A DNA stretch of 64,000 bases, from positions 122,644 through 186,643 of the forward strand of contig JAEEWG010000002.1 of the NCBI GenBank assembly GCA_016287245.1, in the 5' to 3' direction. The stretch's first letter is position 1; each line of letters opens with the position of its first letter. Origin of the DNA: Clostridia bacterium. Its GTDB lineage: Bacteria > Bacillota > Clostridia > Saccharofermentanales > Saccharofermentanaceae. Under the pieces are notes generated by a model. That model worked only from the letters and a program-made list of their open reading frames with translations, made no database searches and was not told where the DNA came from. Both the position numbers and the translations under genes were made by a program. Positions 28,218-36,379 of this stretch are shown here, piece by piece.

Positions 28218-29780
28218 TCACTCGTAGATGAATACAGTTGTCTCATCATAAGATAGTGCGACAAAAGGTTCGCTGCCATAGTCTTCTGCGTCGATCGCAT
28301 AGCCACCATCCTCGCGTTCATACGGGGTGTTGTTTTTTAGACTCGCTACGAGATTCTTACAATTTCTTACATCGACAGAGGTGATCTTGGTACCGCGGAC
28401 ATCAAGACACTCCAGGTCAGGCATATTCTGAAGGTTCAAGGAAGAAATGGGATTGCCTTTTACATACAGACTTTGAAGTGATCTTGCATTTCCCAGATTC
28501 AGAGCTGTCAAAACGTTTTCTGAGCAATCCACGTTCCTGATGCTTTCCGGAAGAAGAAGTGCCGTCAGCTTATTCTTTTCGCAGTTGACATTCTGGAGAG
28601 AACTGCATTTTGAGAGATCCAGAGAGGTCAGCTGATTCGAACTGCAGTCGATATAATTAAGCGGAGCGTCTTTAGGAAGCTCCAATGAAGCAAGCATATT
28701 TTCAGCACAGGCCAGTTCCATTAAATTTGTATTGTTCCGCAGATCCAGGGAGGAGATCTTGTTATATTCGCAGCCCAGCTGCTTAAGGTTCGGACAATGG
28801 GAAGTATCCAGAACGGTAAGTTGATTTCCTACGCACTGAAGTGTCTCCAGCTTTTCGGCTTTACTTATGTCAAGGACGGAAAACTGATTATAGGTGCAAC
28901 GCAGTTCCTTAAGGTTAAGATTGGCGCTTAAGTCCAGCTCTGTAAGCTTACAATTGTCACAGTACAGCACTTCCAGATCAGGATTTCCTCGAAGATCCAG
29001 CGAGGATATCTCAGTTTCGGTGCAGTACAGTTTTTTGAGATTACGGTGCTTACTCACATCGAGTTTTTTGATCTGACTACAACTAACAGATAATTCTTCA
29101 AGTAGAGGATTTCCTGTTATATCCAGAGTTTCTATTTCACACCCGTAAATACCCAGGTTTTTTAAAGCCGGGTTGTGGCTCAGATCGATGTCAGAAAGAC
29201 CTGAGTGACTGACAGAAAGCACTTCCAGCTCTTCACATGCACTTACGTCGATAGAGGACAGTCTGATACCACTAAGATCTGCTTCTTTCAGTTTCGGGAA
29301 ACAACGAAGATCCAGGTCTTCCCCAATCTGAAATTCCTCCCAGCTGTTCCAATACAGTTTTTCCAGACTGGTGAAGCATTCTATTCCGTTGATCGAATTC
29401 GGTGAATAGAGACTGAAGTCGAGCACTTTGATCTGTGATATCTCTTCTTCCGTCAGGATACCATCCCAGTTCGGATCACAATACTCTGCCACATACTTAA
29501 GAAGGACCGGATCAGGGAATTGCGCGTAGCTGATCAGGATCGATCCGGGAGCTAAGGTTTCTCCGGAAGTTTCAGACTCTTTCTCGGAAGGAGCCGTGCT
29601 CTCAGAAGTGCTTTCAGAAGCGGCTGTACTTTCTGAGTCTTCTGTGCTTTCTGTATTTACTGTTGTTGTTTCAGTGCTCTCTTTTTCTGAAGACGAGGAC
29701 GGCTTTTCCGTTTCGTTCTTTTTGCAGGCAGTAGATGCAACCATCAGCATGCTGAGTAAAATTGCGATTGATTTTTTCAT
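28218..29780 (-). CDS. leucine-rich-repeat lipoprotein
   Basis: 520 residues. The signal peptide ends in STAC (Cys about residue 19) followed by a Ser/Glu/Thr-rich linker to about residue 75 and a short domain containing CDPNWDGILTEEEISQI, an EF-hand/dockerin-like DxNxDG loop. From about residue 110 to 480 it is a run of about 17 leucine-rich repeats of 20-23 residues with consensus LxxLxCxxNxLtxLDLsxNxx. Such repeats bind proteins; it is exposed outside the membrane. It follows the 29801 gene by 20 bases with AAGGAG before the ATG, so both form an operon. It converges with luxC-like. Confidence 0.85.
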   Translation of the reverse strand: MKKSIAILLSMLMVASTACKKNETEKPSSSSEKESTETTTVNTESTEDSESTAASESTSESTAPSEKESETSGETLAPGSILISYAQFPDPVLLKYVAEYCDPNWDGILTEEEISQIKVLDFSLYSPNSINGIECFTSLEKLYWNSWEEFQIGEDLDLRCFPKLKEADLSGIRLSSIDVSACEELEVLSVSHSGLSDIDLSHNPALKNLGIYGCEIETLDITGNPLLEELSVSCSQIKKLDVSKHRNLKKLYCTETEISSLDLRGNPDLEVLYCDNCKLTELDLSANLNLKELRCTYNQFSVLDISKAEKLETLQCVGNQLTVLDTSHCPNLKQLGCEYNKISSLDLRNNTNLMELACAENMLASLELPKDAPLNYIDCSSNQLTSLDLSKCSSLQNVNCEKNKLTALLLPESIRNVDCSENVLTALNLGNARSLQSLYVKGNPISSLNLQNMPDLECLDVRGTKITSVDVRNCKNLVASLKNNTPYEREDGGYAIDAEDYGSEPFVALSYDETTVFIYE

Positions 29781-29800
29781 AGTTATTTCTCCTTTTTGAA

Positions 29801-31462
29801 TCAGCCGCCGAACGACGGAAGGTAGTCAAACACATCATCGACTTTTTTGCCATCCAGTAATTGCGGATAATGATAATCTTCAATCTTAAGGGCAAAGCCG
29901 GAAAACTCGACAACGGCATAATAATCGCTGCCATGGGTCTTTTCTCCCGGAGGCGTGATTCTAAAGAGGATCATACCCTCCTGATCGTTATATTCGATAA
30001 TGTCAAAAAGAGAACCTTTCGGGATCGTCAGGTTTCCGCCTTTTGTTCCGGTACTCGGGTCATATGCAAAACCGGAAAGGGAAACATTACTCTTCATGAC
30101 TTCCGGTCTGTCGCTATAGTACACCGGCCCCTTTTCCGGGGTGCCGTTCTTCCCGGTAAACGAGAATTCCTCGTACATACTCCTGTAGCCCAGGAGGCAG
30201 ACCATATTTATATGGGTTGTTTTTGCAGGATCCTCCGACTGTTTCAAAGCATCAGAATAGGATACTTTCGGCCCGTATGGATCGACGATATGCATGGAGA
30301 AATCATCTTCCAGTTTCGCGCAGCGGGTGCCGAGGTTGTATTCTTCTTCAATGTAAAGATACTTGCCGTCATCACTTTTCAGGAAAGTAAAGGGGATAGT
30401 GCTATATGTTTTTGCCGGTTTAAACTCGCAACGGCCCATGCCGAAGGATATATCTGCAAATCCGGTGATCCCTTCGTAGTTGATTTCCTGATTGGTTCCA
30501 AGGGCATCAAGAATACCATCGTCGTTAAAATCCCAGTAGATCCAGCCATCGTCGTTCGGGCGTAATACATAGTTTCCCGGAGTATGTCCGAAATAGTCCA
30601 TATTAAAGATCTCCGGATCTCTCATGGCAGAGATCTTGATGGAGTTGAAATAGTACGGGTTGGTATCTTCATCCGAATAGACCTTCAAGGTCAGTCCGTC
30701 ATAATTCAGGATGAAATCCAGACTGTCATCTTCGACTTTTCGGTGAAGAACTGTTTCCAGAGACTGGGAACCATATGTCGAGGGATTATTTGTGAATGGT
30801 TCCATATATCTGCAGATCAGATCTTCAAAGGCGGCTTTATCCTTGACGATGTCGGATATGGTGATGAGCTCTCCGGTCTTCGAATCAAAATTGTAGTAGT
30901 GATCTTCCAGGTCGAACGAGAAGGCCATGGAATCCGCGCGGTGTACTGTAACCCAGAGTGCATGCCATTCACCGGTCCGGTTTTCATCAGGAATATCTTT
31001 GCCTTCCAGGTATTCGATATTCTTATTGTATGTATCACGAAGATCCTTTATGAACGGATCAATAACCTCGTCGATCGCGAATCGGAGTTTGTAATACTCC
31101 TGTCCGGAGATAGTAAGGCTGTCATACTGCAGTATCGGGTTTTCGTCGTATTCGACATAGCCGTTAGATACCGGATAAATGTAACGCGATTCCATCTTTG
31201 TCTCTTTTTCGTAGCTGATGAAGGTAAGATCTCTTTTACACTCAGCTTTGATGGGCGCTTCCACAGGAGCTTCTGTTTCGGCTTGAGAAGCGCTTTCAGA
31301 GACAGAGGTTGCAGTTTCTTTTTCACTGCTTTCAGAAGGTTCTGCTGTTCCTGATGTTTCTGTTCCTGATATCTCGATCCCGGACGGGGTACTTTCCTTT
31401 TTGCCGCATGCGGACGAAGTGATCATGAGTCCTGCGAGAATAATAGCTGTTATACGTTTCAT
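29801..31462 (-). CDS. lipoprotein of unknown function
   Basis: 553 residues starting at the ATG at 31462, with GGAGG seven bases upstream (the TTG at 31468 lies too near it). The lipobox is SSAC, then GKKE, then a Ser/Glu/Thr-rich linker to about residue 70. The body has two parts: residues 75-300 (with YYNFDSKTGELITISDIVKD, a DUF3298-like pattern) and residues 300-555, where WIYWDFNDDGILDALG resembles an FG-GAP/calcium-type DxNxDG loop. Function is unknown. It is the first gene of an operon with the leucine-rich-repeat lipoprotein. Confidence 0.65.
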   Translation of the reverse strand: MKRITAIILAGLMITSSACGKKESTPSGIEISGTETSGTAEPSESSEKETATSVSESASQAETEAPVEAPIKAECKRDLTFISYEKETKMESRYIYPVSNGYVEYDENPILQYDSLTISGQEYYKLRFAIDEVIDPFIKDLRDTYNKNIEYLEGKDIPDENRTGEWHALWVTVHRADSMAFSFDLEDHYYNFDSKTGELITISDIVKDKAAFEDLICRYMEPFTNNPSTYGSQSLETVLHRKVEDDSLDFILNYDGLTLKVYSDEDTNPYYFNSIKISAMRDPEIFNMDYFGHTPGNYVLRPNDDGWIYWDFNDDGILDALGTNQEINYEGITGFADISFGMGRCEFKPAKTYSTIPFTFLKSDDGKYLYIEEEYNLGTRCAKLEDDFSMHIVDPYGPKVSYSDALKQSEDPAKTTHINMVCLLGYRSMYEEFSFTGKNGTPEKGPVYYSDRPEVMKSNVSLSGFAYDPSTGTKGGNLTIPKGSLFDIIEYNDQEGMILFRITPPGEKTHGSDYYAVVEFSGFALKIEDYHYPQLLDGKKVDDVFDYLPSFGG

Positions 31463-31583
31463 GTCCAAACCTCCCTGTGGTTCATCCTTTTGAAAATTAG
31501 ACGCATTATTCTGCCTTTTTTTTCTCGGAGATAAAATTTTTTGCAGGGAAAAGATTCTCGCGTGGAAGACTTGCGGGAAGGGA

Positions 31584-32396
31584 TCAGGGATGGGGCATAT
31601 TCCATCCTTCAGAGATCACTTTGTGCCCGTCCACATATTTATTCCGGAACAATTCTGCTGTTTCCCGGTCGGCATCGATCCTTCGGGGATATTCTTTATT
31701 GATCTTCGTATATTCCTCTTCCGTGATCTCCGCATAGGTGATATAGTCGTCGTTTCGGTTCGGCTGCCCGTGCCAGGCATAGTACTGTTTGCCGGAAGGC
31801 ATCTTTATATATCCCACACCAAAACGCACCTGGTTGGAGATCAGGCGGAAATCCGGCTCTCCCGGATCTTTTGCAGCGGGCTCAACAGAAGTGAGACCAT
31901 ACATCTCCGCCCCGGCCTTCCGCAGATAGTGTCGGCCGCCTGGTGTGTTCTGTACTTTCTTAGAATGGATCAGGTGGGACATGATGTTCGGATTGACCAT
32001 CCCGACCGAGTAAAGGTCGAATGCGGTTTCTTCAGAGACAGCGCCTTTTTCCGCCAGAATGTCCATGAAGCAGCGGGCCTCGATATAGCCGATATCCATC
32101 TGATCCAGCTTCAGCTCCAGGGCCTTCATGATCAGCTTGAACACACCCCGGATATCGTAGGTCTCGCCGGTGACCATCCGGATCGTATCGTTCGTGCGCG
32201 CGGCGCAGCAGAGCTCGCTGACTGAAAAAGCCTGATAGATCGTCCACCATTTCCGGTCCGGTGTCCTAATATTCAGACAGGATCCATATGGCTGGTAGGA
32301 CAATTCATACTCGTCTTCCCCTTTAATGAGAAAGACCTTTTCGTCGCGCTTTTCTAATATATATTCATCATCCTGATAAAATCGTTTAATGTCCAT
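31584..32396 (-). CDS. conserved-looking protein of unknown function, divergent from WYL regulators
   Basis: About 270 residues if started at the ATG at 32396; in-frame starts at 32417 and 32462 exist, but the last would run into the divergent gene. There is no signal peptide or membrane segment. The N-terminal 70 residues look like a small beta-rich domain (EKVFLIKGEDEYELSY, WWTIYQAFSVSELCC), followed by helices and a C-terminal part with PGEPDFRLISNQVRFGVGYIK and YYAWHGQPNRNDDYITYAEI. I recognise no family. Its promoter shares a palindrome with the WYL gene, so it is probably controlled by the WYL proteins. Confidence 0.6.
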   Translation of the reverse strand: MDIKRFYQDDEYILEKRDEKVFLIKGEDEYELSYQPYGSCLNIRTPDRKWWTIYQAFSVSELCCAARTNDTIRMVTGETYDIRGVFKLIMKALELKLDQMDIGYIEARCFMDILAEKGAVSEETAFDLYSVGMVNPNIMSHLIHSKKVQNTPGGRHYLRKAGAEMYGLTSVEPAAKDPGEPDFRLISNQVRFGVGYIKMPSGKQYYAWHGQPNRNDDYITYAEITEEEYTKINKEYPRRIDADRETAELFRNKYVDGHKVISEGWNMPHP

Positions 32397-32403
32397 TTCC
32401 CTA

Positions 32404-32432
32404 AATATATCATTCATGCATACATGATACAA
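32404..32432 (-). promoter_or_regulatory. divergent promoter with palindromic operator
   Basis: On the minus strand TTGTAT (32427-32432) and TATATT (32404-32409) are 17 bases apart. The spacer holds an interrupted palindrome ATCAT-N2-ATGCAT-N2-ATGAT at 32409-32428. On the plus strand TACAAT at 32428-32433 could act as the -10 for the WYL gene, whose ATG is only six bases on, implying a leaderless or nearly leaderless message. The whole intergenic gap is about 43 bases, so one bound protein would control both genes. Confidence 0.45.
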
Positions 32433-32439
32433 TGAATGT

Positions 32440-33747
32440 ATGCCATACAGTGAACTGATCAAAAACTTCGATACGATCCGCGACTACATGCGCGACTTTT
32501 ATCTATACGGATTCAAGAGTCGCGGCGAGTACGACCGGAAAAGCACCCGCTCCTACGATGACTGCCGAAGGCGCATCGAGAGCTGGCTTTCTGACTCCAT
32601 GTCTTTCCGGAATACAGCGGATGGAAAGACAGTATTCCTTTCCGTGGACAGCCGTGCCGAGGGCCCGAATCCCTTCTTTAAGGCATGGAAGAGTAAGAGT
32701 TTCACAGATGGCGATATTACCCTGCATTTCTTCCTTTTCGATATTCTTTCGGAAGAGCGGGAGTGCACGCTTAAGGAGATCATGGAAAAGATCGATCTTT
32801 ATCTGGAAGGGTTTTCCGGAACGAAGGTCTTCGACCAGTCCACGGTGCGTAAAAAACTGTCCGAGTATGAGAAAGAAGGTCTTATTACTTCCCGAAAAGA
32901 AGGGCGGCTCGTGTATTACCGCTGCGCGAAAATGACCGGTCTTCCTTCTTCCGATCTTCTCCGGTTCTTTGCCGAGACCGCACCCTGCGGCGTGATCGGA
33001 TCTTTTCTCGAGGACAAAAGACCGGTAAAGGAGCCGGTATTCCGTTTTAAACATCACTACCTGACCGGGACGATCGACAGCGAAGTGCTATGCGGGATCT
33101 TCCTGGCCATGAGGGAAAAAAGAGCGATCCATGTGGAGCTCTTCAGCAGAAAGAAGGATACGCGCACGTCGGATACGCTGATCCCGCTGAAGGTGAAGAT
33201 CAGCACGCAGTCGGGACGCCAGCACCTCATCGGATTCTCGCTCAAAAACGAAGCGTACCGTTCGGTGCGGATCGATCAGATCACGGAACTTACCATGTGT
33301 GAGGAGATCGAGTATTACGATGCGGCAAGAGAGAAACTGGCGCATCAGGAAGAGCATCTCTGGGGAGCCAGCATCGGCCCCCGGCTCGAGCATGTCTTCT
33401 TTACCGTCGCATATGGTAAATATGAGCAGCATATTCCCGACCGCCTCATGCGCGAGAAGCGCTGCGGCACGGTGAAAAAAGTGGGTGAAGGGCTCATCCG
33501 GTACGAGGCGGATGTCTTTGATTCTTCGGAACTGGTGCCCTGGATCCGGACCTTTACCGGACGGATCGTGGATGTGCATTTCAGTAACGGAGCCGTCGAG
33601 AAAAGGTTCCTTTCGGATTTAAAGAAGCTGGCGGAAGTTTATGGTCTTGATGCCGGCGCGGATGGAAGCGGCGCGGAAAGACCGGAAGGCGAAGCCACGG
33701 CCGACGGCGGCAGACAGGAGGGAGGTGCGGACGATGCTGTTCAGTGA
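32440..33747 (+). CDS. WYL-domain transcriptional regulator 1
   Basis: 435 residues. The N-terminal 170 residues contain a helix-turn-helix region (CTLKEIMEKIDLYLEGF then TVRKKLSEYEKEGLITSRKEG, a winged-helix pattern with a wing at GRLVYY). Residues about 215-300 form the WYL-type sensor (RAIHVELFSRKK, LIPLKVKISTQSGRQHLIGF, YRSVRIDQITEL). A C-terminal extension lies at 320-400, and the last 30 residues are Gly/Glu/Ala-rich. WYL proteins bind nucleic-acid or nucleotide ligands and control stress and defence genes. There is no clear ribosome binding site. It overlaps the next WYL gene by 14 bases. Confidence 0.85.
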   Translation: MPYSELIKNFDTIRDYMRDFYLYGFKSRGEYDRKSTRSYDDCRRRIESWLSDSMSFRNTADGKTVFLSVDSRAEGPNPFFKAWKSKSFTDGDITLHFFLFDILSEERECTLKEIMEKIDLYLEGFSGTKVFDQSTVRKKLSEYEKEGLITSRKEGRLVYYRCAKMTGLPSSDLLRFFAETAPCGVIGSFLEDKRPVKEPVFRFKHHYLTGTIDSEVLCGIFLAMREKRAIHVELFSRKKDTRTSDTLIPLKVKISTQSGRQHLIGFSLKNEAYRSVRIDQITELTMCEEIEYYDAAREKLAHQEEHLWGASIGPRLEHVFFTVAYGKYEQHIPDRLMREKRCGTVKKVGEGLIRYEADVFDSSELVPWIRTFTGRIVDVHFSNGAVEKRFLSDLKKLAEVYGLDAGADGSGAERPEGEATADGGRQEGGADDAVQ

Positions 33748-34648
33748 GCTTTACGGAGCCTACTATAACTGCATGGCAGACATCCTTCGGATCGCTTTAG
33801 ACCATGCGCCATCCAGAGAAGAGATCCAGACCGTGATCGCGTCAAAGGGTTTTGCCGAGAGCGGGATCGAGATCGCCCGTGCACTCCGGGAAGAAGACTA
33901 TAAACTGATCCGGAAAGATGGAACGACGCCGATTCGAAAAGATCCGCAGATGCCGCTGACGGATCTTCAGAAGCGCTGGCTCAAGGCGATCACCTTGGAT
34001 CCCCGGTTTACCCTTTTCGGCGAGACTATTGAGGGACTGGAGGACGTCCCGCCTCTTTTCCGGCCGGAAGATATCGATGTCTTCGATAAGTACGAAGACG
34101 GCGATCCGTATGAGGATCCTGAATATAGAAGAAGTTTTTCCATGGTGCTTCAGGCCGTCCGCGAAGGGAAGACCCTGGATATTTCTACGGTTTCCGGGAA
34201 AGGACATCAGAGCCGGATCCTTTTCCGTCCGGATTTCATCGAGTATTCCGAAAAAGATGATAAGTTCCGTGCGGTGGGGATCCAGCACAGAAAGGGTCCG
34301 CGGACCGTTAACATCCAGCGCATCCGTTCAGTTTCTTTCAGCGACATGGTCATCAAGGGTCCGGTCCAGAAATATAAAAGTGAAAGGGAAGTGGTCTTCG
34401 AGCTTCTCGATATCCGAAATGCCCTCGAGCGTGTCATGCTGCATTTTGCCCACTTCGAAAAAGAGACCGAGCACATCTCCCGGAAGCTTTACCGTGTGCG
34501 CCTCCGCTATGACAAGGACGACGAAACGGAGCTTCTGATCCGCATCCTTTCCTTCGGACCGATGATCCGTGTTACCGAGCCGGAAGATTTCGTGGCGCTT
34601 CTCAAAGACCGTATCCGAAGGCAAAACAGTATCCTGAACGGAAAATAA
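33734..34648 (+). CDS. WYL-domain regulator 2
   Basis: 304 residues from the ATG at 33734, which sits inside the end of the upstream gene with GGAGGTGCG before it; translation is coupled. The N-terminal 110 residues are helical with no obvious helix-turn-helix. Residues about 140-220 have WYL-type strands (GKTLDISTVSGKGHQSRILFRPDFIEY, DKFRAVGIQHRKG, TVNIQRIRSVSF). The C-terminus YRVRLRYDKDDETELLIRIL resembles the WCX extension. It probably works as a partner of regulator 1. A terminator follows, so the next genes have their own transcription. Confidence 0.82.
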   Translation: MLFSELYGAYYNCMADILRIALDHAPSREEIQTVIASKGFAESGIEIARALREEDYKLIRKDGTTPIRKDPQMPLTDLQKRWLKAITLDPRFTLFGETIEGLEDVPPLFRPEDIDVFDKYEDGDPYEDPEYRRSFSMVLQAVREGKTLDISTVSGKGHQSRILFRPDFIEYSEKDDKFRAVGIQHRKGPRTVNIQRIRSVSFSDMVIKGPVQKYKSEREVVFELLDIRNALERVMLHFAHFEKETEHISRKLYRVRLRYDKDDETELLIRILSFGPMIRVTEPEDFVALLKDRIRRQNSILNGK

Positions 34649-34660
34649 AAAAGTATTCAC

Positions 34661-34692
34661 GAAGCTGCGGAAGAGATACCGCAGCTTTTTTT
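34661..34692 (+). terminator. rho-independent terminator after the WYL pair
   Basis: AAGCTGCGG pairs perfectly with CCGCAGCTT around AAGAGATA, followed by a run of T. It separates the WYL genes from the RNA region ahead of the slipin. Confidence 0.9.
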
Positions 34693-34734
34693 CCGTGATT
34701 AAAAAACCATATCCCGATATCATGAACATGTGGA

Positions 34735-34890
34735 CAGCGAAGGACAGCTGTAAGCGGTTGTTTCGAGATAGCAACGCGGTGCAGAAAAGGTCCCCGCCCG
34801 GACTGTATACCGGCTGAATTTTGCTGGAAACGCGGTAAAGAATTGGCTCAAAACCATTTCGAGAAGGTTCGAATCCTTTTTGTTTCAGAT
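34735..34890 (+). ncRNA. structured RNA with tRNA-like module, upstream of slipin-rtcB
   Basis: A T-arm-like hairpin at 34863-34879 has stem GAAGG/CCTTT and loop TTCGAAT, the exact T-loop of tRNA. Three bases before it is a stem AATTGG/CCATTT (one mismatch) with a seven-base loop CTCAAAA, like an anticodon arm. GAAAC (34827-34831) pairs with GTTTC (34882-34886) to close the module like an acceptor stem. There is no proper D-arm or CCA. Upstream, GCG-G-TTG/CAACGC forms another stem near 34755-34775, and CGAAGG at 34739 recalls the Ro-binding element of Y RNAs. The position before slipin and rtcB recalls YrlA-type RNAs. Boundaries are approximate. Confidence 0.5.
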
Positions 34891-34974
34891 CTTACAAAGA
34901 TCCCTACAAAGCAGGAGTCTGACCCACGCCGGAACTACAGATCTTTTCCCGAAGAAAAACGGGTCTTCGGATCC

Positions 34975-35160
34975 ACTATTCTTTCCGAAAAGAACTGTCC
35001 CATAAGAAGAGAGATCTTCCGAATGGGCAAGGCAGTAACCGTCGAAGCTTGTCCGGTAACGGATACCGCGTGTTGTGCTCCCGGAGGCCAGAGTCCAGGG
35101 CTTCCGCTTCCGGGATCCGGGCGCTCAAGATATCGGCCGCACCGTATGGATACGGGGAAG
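34975..35160 (+). ncRNA. possible second structured RNA or slipin leader
   Basis: CCCAT/ATGGG encloses a perfect GAAGA-GAGA-TCTTC hairpin (34999-35027). GTCGAAG occurs at 35041. TCCCGGA/TCCGGGA forms a seven-base stem around 35079-35115, and CCGTA-TGGA-TACGG a hairpin near 35142-35155. The slipin start at 35200 follows with AGGAGG. No long open frame explains this stretch. It may be part of the same transcript as the tRNA-like module or a 5' untranslated region. Confidence 0.3.
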
Positions 35161-35199
35161 ACTTCAAACCTGATCATTAACTCTTAGGAGGAAAGAAAT

Positions 35200-36297
35200 A
35201 TGAAAAGAATGGTAATTAATGAAAAACAGACAGCACTTTTATTCAAGAACGGTAAGTTCGCCAAAGTTCTGGAAGCAGGAAAATACCTGATCTCCAACTG
35301 CAGCTTCGCCGAGGTCTTCGACTCGCGTGCAGAACTCGAGTCCAAAAATATAGATATCCGCGCACTCCTTTCGGTACGTGACGTAGCATCTTCCGTGGAT
35401 GTGGTAGATGTAAAAGAGACGGAGCTGGGCATGCGTTTCGTAGACGGCATTTTCGTAAACATGATTCAGCCGGGAAAACGTGCCTATTTCAAAAAGGCGG
35501 GCAAAAACGAGTTCCGTGTTTTCCCGCTGACCACTGAGGTTTCCGAAGACTTCCCGAAGTATCTGTTTTCGTCCATTCCGGATATCTTCTACATCAAGTA
35601 TGTAGTGGAGCCGAATACGAATGCGGTCCTGTATATCGACGGGAGACTGACGCGCGTGCTGGAGCCGGGAACACATTATTTCTGGCGCACCAATGAGAAG
35701 GTGAATGTCCAGATGGTGGACATGCGTGTGTGCGCGATGGTCATCCAGGGCCAGGAGATCATGACCTCGGACAAAGTTCCGCTGCGTATCAACTTTGCGC
35801 TGAACTATAAGATCACGGACGCGGCGGGTCTTTACCGTGAGGTAAAAGATCCGGACGAGCAGATGCGCCAGATCGCGCAGATGGCACTGCGTGAGGAGAT
35901 CGGCCGCCAGAAGCTGGACGATATTCTGGGAAACAAAGACGGTATCACCGCGTATGTTTTCGAGAAGATGAAGGAAAGATGCAAAGAGTTTTACATCGAC
36001 ATCGTGGATGCCGGAGTCAGAGACATCATTCTGCCGGGCGCAGTGAGAGATATCCTCTCTACTGTCCTGATCGCGGAGAAGAAGGCACAGGCCAATGTCA
36101 TCACGAGAAGAGAGGAAGTGGCGTCTACCCGCTCCCTGCTGAATACCGCAAAACTCATGGAGGAGAATCCGACGCTTTATAAGCTGAAGGAACTGGAGTA
36201 TGTGGAGCGTATCTGCGAAAATGTAGGCAATATCAACATCGGCGGGGGTGACATCCTGACCGAACTGACAAAGATCATGGGGAACAAAGTGACCTGA
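35200..36297 (+). CDS. slipin (SPFH/band 7) protein
   Basis: 365 residues, no signal peptide. There are two tandem regions: residues 1-110 (INEKQTALLFKNGKFAKVLEAGKYLI) and residues 125-330, which hold the SPFH core (NTNAVLYIDGRLTRVLEPGTHYFWRTNEKVNVQMVDMR split across strands, then VPLRINFALNYKITDAAGLY and LPGAVRDILSTVLIAEKKAQAN). The repeated GKxxxVLEPGxH pattern suggests an internal duplication of the N-terminal beta unit. Slipins assemble on membranes as oligomers. Genes for this slipin type often accompany rtcB, which starts 82 bases later here. GGAGG sits nine bases before the ATG. Confidence 0.85.
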   Translation: MKRMVINEKQTALLFKNGKFAKVLEAGKYLISNCSFAEVFDSRAELESKNIDIRALLSVRDVASSVDVVDVKETELGMRFVDGIFVNMIQPGKRAYFKKAGKNEFRVFPLTTEVSEDFPKYLFSSIPDIFYIKYVVEPNTNAVLYIDGRLTRVLEPGTHYFWRTNEKVNVQMVDMRVCAMVIQGQEIMTSDKVPLRINFALNYKITDAAGLYREVKDPDEQMRQIAQMALREEIGRQKLDDILGNKDGITAYVFEKMKERCKEFYIDIVDAGVRDIILPGAVRDILSTVLIAEKKAQANVITRREEVASTRSLLNTAKLMEENPTLYKLKELEYVERICENVGNINIGGGDILTELTKIMGNKVT

Positions 36298-36298
36298 C

Positions 36299-36360
36299 GC
36301 GGCTTTAAAGGCCGCGCCCGGGCGCTCTTCCCGATAAGGAAAATCCTCCGCCGGGCGCGG
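36299..36360 (+). promoter_or_regulatory. mutually exclusive hairpins between slipin and rtcB
   Basis: GCGGC (36299-36303) can pair with GCCGC (36311-36315). Alternatively CCGCGCCCGG (36312-36321) pairs perfectly over ten bases with CCGGGCGCGG (36351-36360). The two share bases 36312-36315, so only one can form. No T-run follows, so it is more likely to tune RNA stability or rtcB translation than to terminate. Confidence 0.45.
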
Positions 36361-36379
36361 GGGTAAAGGAGAAATAGAA

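Noticed and set aside
34827..34886. A normal tRNA gene
   Set aside because: The T-arm is perfect, but there is no D-arm, the acceptor stem is five bases and there is no discriminator/CCA context.
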